Source of the DNA: JAWXBG01 sp044375415
GTDB lineage: Bacteria; Bacteroidota; Bacteroidia; Flavobacteriales_D; Sanyastnellaceae
NCBI GenBank assembly: GCA_044375415.1
Contig: JBILMS010000005.1
Coordinates: 1-64,000, forward strand
Direction of reading: 5' to 3'
DNA length: 64,000 nucleotides
Below, piece by piece: positions 60,475 to 64,000 of the stretch. The notes below the pieces were generated by a model, which searched no databases, was not told the origin of the DNA, and saw only the letters and a list, made by a program, of their open reading frames with translations. Every line of letters begins with the position of its first letter. The stretch's first letter is position 1. The position numbers were made by a program, and so were the translations under genes.

Positions 60475-61602
60475 TTATTCAACTATTACTTTTTGAACCG
60501 AAGCGCTATTGTTTATCGATACAAAATATAATCCTGATTCAAGCGATGAAATATCGAATGAAAAGGTACTCGTTTTTGGATAAAATGTAAAAACAACTTG
60601 ACCCTGTGAATTCAAAACTGTAATTTCATTCATAAATACACCGTTCACCAAAACTTGATTGGATGTGGGATTCGGGTAAATAGTCAAAAGGTCATGTGCA
60701 TTGTTTTCGACAGAACTAAAATTGCAATTCGTTGTCAAAGTAAGCACTTCAGATTCGTTGCAATATGCTTCAAATGCAAGACTCCCATCCTCTTGGTTTT
60801 TCAGATAATAACCCAACCAATAAAGAAGAAGAGTTTGTGTAATCGTCTGTTGTTCTTCTCTGCTCATTCCATCAAAGAGAAATTCTCCTAGATCGCAAAT
60901 AGATCCATCGTCGGCATAACCGCAATGCCCCCCATCCAATATGCTCACAAAAGCTTTGCATTCACTTGCTGAATTATTATAGATCGGCAAGTGGTGGTCC
61001 TCCGGAGGAGTAACCCCATCGGCATCTCCACTTATAACCAAAACCGGCATCTCCACATTCAAAGCTGCCTCGATGGCGGAAGGAGTTGTTTCAGCGGGCG
61101 CCAAACCAACAATCGTTTCCAAACCGGCGAGTGCACTTGAAGCTGCGAGCCACGTTGCTCCGCCACCCATTGAATGTCCCATGATTCCTTCTCTTCCATT
61201 CATGTGACTATAAAACAAGGATGATTCCTCCGCGTTTTCTGCCACCAGTGTATTCAAGATAAAAAGCAAATCTTCGCCATAGGCCGCATGATCCGGGAAA
61301 CCTGCTTCTGTAGTAACAAAGGCCATAATGTAGCCTTCAGGAACAAGGAAATTCCAGATGTTGCTATAATCACTCCACGGCATTAAAAATCCATGACCAA
61401 ACACCACTAAAGGAAATTCACCCATGGAAAGTTCCACGTCATCACCTGCCGTTTCCGCAGGATAATAGATTTCCGTAGTTACATCTCTATCTCTATTCGA
61501 ATCATAGAACATAGTTGAAGTGTGGCCGACTTCGTATTGCGCATTTGCAACAAATGCAGTAACTGTAAAAGGCATTGACAGGAGGAGTAGTCTTAATTTC
61601 AT
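60475..61602 (-). CDS. Secreted alpha/beta hydrolase with T9SS type A sorting domain (polyester-hydrolase/cutinase-like)
   Basis: 375 aa from ATG 61602, signal peptide MKLRLLLLSMPFTVTAFVANAQ. Hydrolase core about 23-295: oxyanion region VVFGHGF, nucleophile Ser144 in GHSMGGGAT, acid Asp in SGDADGVTPP (193 or 195) and His226 in DGGHCGY. The MPVLVISGDADG...LPIYNN stretch resembles the corresponding part of cutinase/PET-hydrolase-like esterases and chlorophyllase-type hydrolases. The last ~75 residues are a T9SS type A tail (IYPNPTSNQVLVNG, ITVLNSQGQVV, GLYFVSI). Secreted esterase or lipase; substrate unknown. A perfect TATCTTTG box 15 bases upstream gives it its own promoter. Confidence 0.88.
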   Translation of the reverse strand: MKLRLLLLSMPFTVTAFVANAQYEVGHTSTMFYDSNRDRDVTTEIYYPAETAGDDVELSMGEFPLVVFGHGFLMPWSDYSNIWNFLVPEGYIMAFVTTEAGFPDHAAYGEDLLFILNTLVAENAEESSLFYSHMNGREGIMGHSMGGGATWLAASSALAGLETIVGLAPAETTPSAIEAALNVEMPVLVISGDADGVTPPEDHHLPIYNNSASECKAFVSILDGGHCGYADDGSICDLGEFLFDGMSREEQQTITQTLLLYWLGYYLKNQEDGSLAFEAYCNESEVLTLTTNCNFSSVENNAHDLLTIYPNPTSNQVLVNGVFMNEITVLNSQGQVVFTFYPKTSTFSFDISSLESGLYFVSINNSASVQKVIVE

Positions 61603-61617
61603 AATGGTTCGTTTTAT

Positions 61618-61625
61618 CAAAGATA
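61618..61625 (-). promoter_or_regulatory. Bacteroidota -7 promoter box TATCTTTG for the hydrolase
   Basis: Perfect TAnnTTTG in the 44-base gap after susD, 15 bases before ATG 61602. It supports the shorter start, since the extended frame from 61650 contains the box. Confidence 0.6.
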
Positions 61626-61646
61626 CAACACTGAATTTAAAAGTAA

Positions 61647-63011
61647 TCACTCATCCCACCAAGTCCTTGATTGCATATTTAATCCCGTTGGTGTATTAGG
61701 ATTGAGTGTGCGTTCACTTTGAGGATAATTAACTCTTCTGGGAATTTCACCATTGGGATTTGCATTACTAAAACCATTTTCATTTGGTTCGAGCAGAGGA
61801 TACCCTGTTCTTCTGTAGTCCACCCACGGTTCATTCTCCGTCTGCAACGCAATGAACTTTTGTTGCATAATTATTTCCAAGTTAGATTCAAAATCACCCG
61901 ATAAAACAAGCGAGTTGACCAACTCCAACTCATCATTGTCTTCTATCTCCACACCTAGTTCCAACTCTACTCTATCCAACGAATACTGCACACCATTGCG
62001 AAGAGCTTCCTGAGAAGACTCCAGATTTCCTATGATTAAATGTGCTTCAGCTTCAATAAAATATTGTTCTTCCCTGCTCATAAAAAAAACCGGTGAAGTG
62101 ATGGAAGCCTTGAAGTCTCCCACCTTGCTCAGTCCTCCACTAAAGGGAATGATATCCACGAAATACTCAAAACGAGGATCCGAAATCCCCATGATGCCAA
62201 TAAACTGTGGGTCTACGACTGCATAGGAAGTACTCGTGAAAAAATCATTTATTGGATTAGAATCTGTATTTGTGCCGCTGTAGTAATAAGCGAAATTTTC
62301 TACTCCCGCATTTTGCAAAGCAAGAAGTGAATTTATTGCGGCACCGCTGCTCCGCTTCGTGGTGTGGAGATAATATCTCGCCTTCAGAGCATAAGCAGCC
62401 GATTTCCACGCTTGAATATCACCCTGAAAAATGAGATCATCCGATGAAGGTGTAACCGGACTCTCTGTCTCCAGATCGACTATAGCCTCATCCAACATGG
62501 TCTGAATGGCGCCATAAACGGACTCCTGTGAATCGTAAATCGGATAAAGATTTGGACCTCCGGCAAGTGCTTCCGACATGGGTATATCACCCCAAGTGTC
62601 TGTCAAAATACCATAACAATTTGCTAATAATACTTTTGCTATACCGCTATAGGCCGGTGCATTTTGTTCATCTGCTTTATCAATGATTATTTTTAAATTG
62701 ATCATTGGTCCTGCATAGAGATCCTCCCACGGATAACCTACAAAGAGTTCATCCGGATTATAATTTTCTATTAATAACTCTTGGTTGTCCTTGCCTTGTA
62801 ATTGTTGTGACATGATTCCGGTATATCTGAAAAATCGCCCTGACAATGCATTGGCGAAATCGCTTTGTGCTCCCGGCAACAGAAGACTAACAGATACATC
62901 AGTAGGCACATTGGGATTTTCGTTCAACTCCTCCAACCTGCAAGAATTCAAGAACAAGATCATTCCACACAAATAGAATAAGCCTGTTTTATTTTTTGAT
63001 AAAGTAATCAT
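61647..63011 (-). CDS. SusD/RagB-like outer-membrane lipoprotein (SusD-like_2)
   Basis: 454 aa. Lipoprotein signal with Cys24 in LCGMILFLNSCRLEELNENPNVP, the standard SusD-like start. Helical TPR-like body: FRYTGIMSQQLQGKDNQELL, YAGPMINLKIIIDKADEQ, VLLANCYGILTDTWGDIPMSEAL, AWKSAAYALKARYYLHTTK. The end YPQSERTLNPN is typical of the SusD-like_2 group, whose partners often take up peptides or other non-starch ligands. It is a surface lipoprotein that forms the lid over the SusC channel. It starts 11 bases after the SusC stop, so the pair is co-transcribed. Confidence 0.93.
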   Translation of the reverse strand: MITLSKNKTGLFYLCGMILFLNSCRLEELNENPNVPTDVSVSLLLPGAQSDFANALSGRFFRYTGIMSQQLQGKDNQELLIENYNPDELFVGYPWEDLYAGPMINLKIIIDKADEQNAPAYSGIAKVLLANCYGILTDTWGDIPMSEALAGGPNLYPIYDSQESVYGAIQTMLDEAIVDLETESPVTPSSDDLIFQGDIQAWKSAAYALKARYYLHTTKRSSGAAINSLLALQNAGVENFAYYYSGTNTDSNPINDFFTSTSYAVVDPQFIGIMGISDPRFEYFVDIIPFSGGLSKVGDFKASITSPVFFMSREEQYFIEAEAHLIIGNLESSQEALRNGVQYSLDRVELELGVEIEDNDELELVNSLVLSGDFESNLEIIMQQKFIALQTENEPWVDYRRTGYPLLEPNENGFSNANPNGEIPRRVNYPQSERTLNPNTPTGLNMQSRTWWDE

Positions 63012-63022
63012 CGTATATTCTA

Positions 63023-64000
63023 TTATATCGTTGCTTTGATAGTGAAACTAATACTCTTGGTGTTTGGAGAATTAAAATAATCGCGACCAATGCTATTCGA
63101 TGCTCCACTCAAATTTGTCTCCGGATCTATTCCGGAATAGGTTGTGAAAAGAATCAGATTCCTCGTATTCACAGAAACCGAAAGATTTTTTAACTTCAAC
63201 TTTGTGCAAAGAGCGCGGCTAAATTGGTAGGACATTCCGCAATCGCGCAATCGCAACCAATCTACTTCTTCCAATACCTCCTCGCTTACATATTGAAGAC
63301 TGTAGAGATTGTAAAAACTTTCATCAATTGCTATGGGAGTTGTATTAGCCTCACCGGAAGAGGCGTACACACCTTGCCAAACAACTGTTTCCGTATCTCT
63401 ATCTGCCGTTTCTTCATGAGTTCCGTGATAGAGCATTACAGCTTTCGTTCCGTTATGCATCACACCACCCATTCGCACATCCCATAAAAATGAAAGTGTA
63501 AATCCCCGCCACGAAATTGTATTTCTCCAGCCCAGTAAGAAATCAGGATTAGGGTCTCCAATAATTTTTCTCTCGTCCGATTTAATCGGATAACCCTCAT
63601 CATTTATCAAAATGTTGCCATTTGCATCGCGAGCCCATGCGCCTCCGTATAAGGTTCCATAAGGCTCACCAACCGCCACTATACTCTGTGTGGAGGCCAA
63701 CCCGAATGAAGGCAATGCAATTAAATCGGTGCCGGGAAATAGAGATTCAACTTCACTTCTATTCCGTGTAAAATTCAAACTCGTAGTGTAATTGAGTTTT
63801 TCGGGAGAACCCTCAATGACCGTGGCATTCAACAGAATTTCCCATCCTTTATTTCTAATGTTCCCTGCGTTTATAACGGTTTCCAAATATCCACTCGAGG
63901 CCGGTACGGGTACATAAATAATTTGATCTATTGAGTTGTTATTGTAATAGGTCACGTCCAACCCTAATCGATTTTTTAAAAAGCGCAAATCAACTCCCGT
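63023..64000 (-). CDS. SusC/RagA-like TonB-dependent receptor, C-terminal part only
   Basis: 325 codons plus stop; the frame is open to the window edge, so the N-terminal ~700 residues (plug and most of the barrel) lie outside. The segment has the terminal barrel hallmarks: YYNNNSIDQIIYVPVPASSGY, NAGNIRNKGWEILLNA, IGDPNPDFLLGWRNTISWRGFTLSFLWDVRMGG, VDWLRLRDCGMSYQF and NTRNLILFTTYSGIDPETN. These match SusC outer-membrane channels that import SusD-captured ligands with TonB energy. The TTG-started frame at 63988 is not a real start. Confidence 0.95.
   Translation of the reverse strand, partial: TGVDLRFLKNRLGLDVTYYNNNSIDQIIYVPVPASSGYLETVINAGNIRNKGWEILLNATVIEGSPEKLNYTTSLNFTRNRSEVESLFPGTDLIALPSFGLASTQSIVAVGEPYGTLYGGAWARDANGNILINDEGYPIKSDERKIIGDPNPDFLLGWRNTISWRGFTLSFLWDVRMGGVMHNGTKAVMLYHGTHEETADRDTETVVWQGVYASSGEANTTPIAIDESFYNLYSLQYVSEEVLEEVDWLRLRDCGMSYQFSRALCTKLKLKNLSVSVNTRNLILFTTYSGIDPETNLSGASNSIGRDYFNSPNTKSISFTIKATI

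Noticed and set aside
63023..63988. Stand-alone 321-aa protein
   Set aside because: The frame continues open to the window edge and matches only the C-terminal barrel of SusC, so it is a truncated view of a larger gene.

Overview
The window looks like the chromosome of a member of the Bacteroidota, most likely order Flavobacteriales. The evidence is Bacteroidota-type promoter boxes (TAnnTTTG) in front of many genes, a SusC/SusD outer-membrane pair, secreted proteins with type IX secretion sorting domains (type A and type B), a TPR/PD40/OmpA-like protein of PorE-type architecture, M16 peptidase pairs and a DAHP synthase fused to chorismate mutase. There is no phage, transposase or CRISPR array. 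Both window edges cut genes: a large TPR protein on the left and a SusC-type receptor on the right.

Layout. 0-20 kb: mostly housekeeping genes. These are nnr (metabolite repair), a YciO/YrdC protein and a transaldolase, a small membrane protein, an OmpA-type protein, a FAH-family enzyme, DAHP synthase/chorismate mutase, tRNA-Leu(GAG) and tRNA-Lys(UUU) with terminators, an acetyltransferase-like protein, a large T9SS type B cell-surface protein, an UPF1-like helicase and pcm. 19-23 kb: Gfo/Idh/MocA oxidoreductase, a lipoprotein and a polyprenyl-phosphate sugar transferase. 23-28 kb: histidine ammonia-lyase and an M16 active/inactive peptidase pair. 29-40 kb: a lone FtsE-like ATPase, glycosyltransferases, a DnaQ-like exonuclease, the PorE-like protein, a 2-oxoacid dehydrogenase E2, a GT2 fused to a degenerate sugar transferase, and RidA-RecR. 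39-42 kb: a sodium symporter, a VIT1/CCC1 transporter and a GNAT enzyme.

42.8-60.4 kb is the distinctive part. It holds two copies of one module: secreted parallel beta-helix proteins (two, then one), each followed by a giant secreted protein (1379 and 1906 aa) and a terminator. The giants are built of 79-residue EYFxDTDPG repeats, Ig/PKD domains, Tyr/Trp/Gly-rich propellers, MopE-type motifs and a terminal pair of dockerin-like calcium loops. Between the two modules, on the other strand, sit a Reg_prop-type sensor histidine kinase and a LuxR-type response regulator. This suggests a duplicated cell-surface system with a possible dedicated regulator, though the link is positional only. The window ends with a T9SS-secreted alpha/beta hydrolase beside the SusD/SusC pair.

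Intergenic DNA carries several small dispersed repeat families, several of them at convergent gene ends. Many genes have a TAnnTTTG box only 4-9 bases before the start codon, which implies very short or absent 5' leaders.
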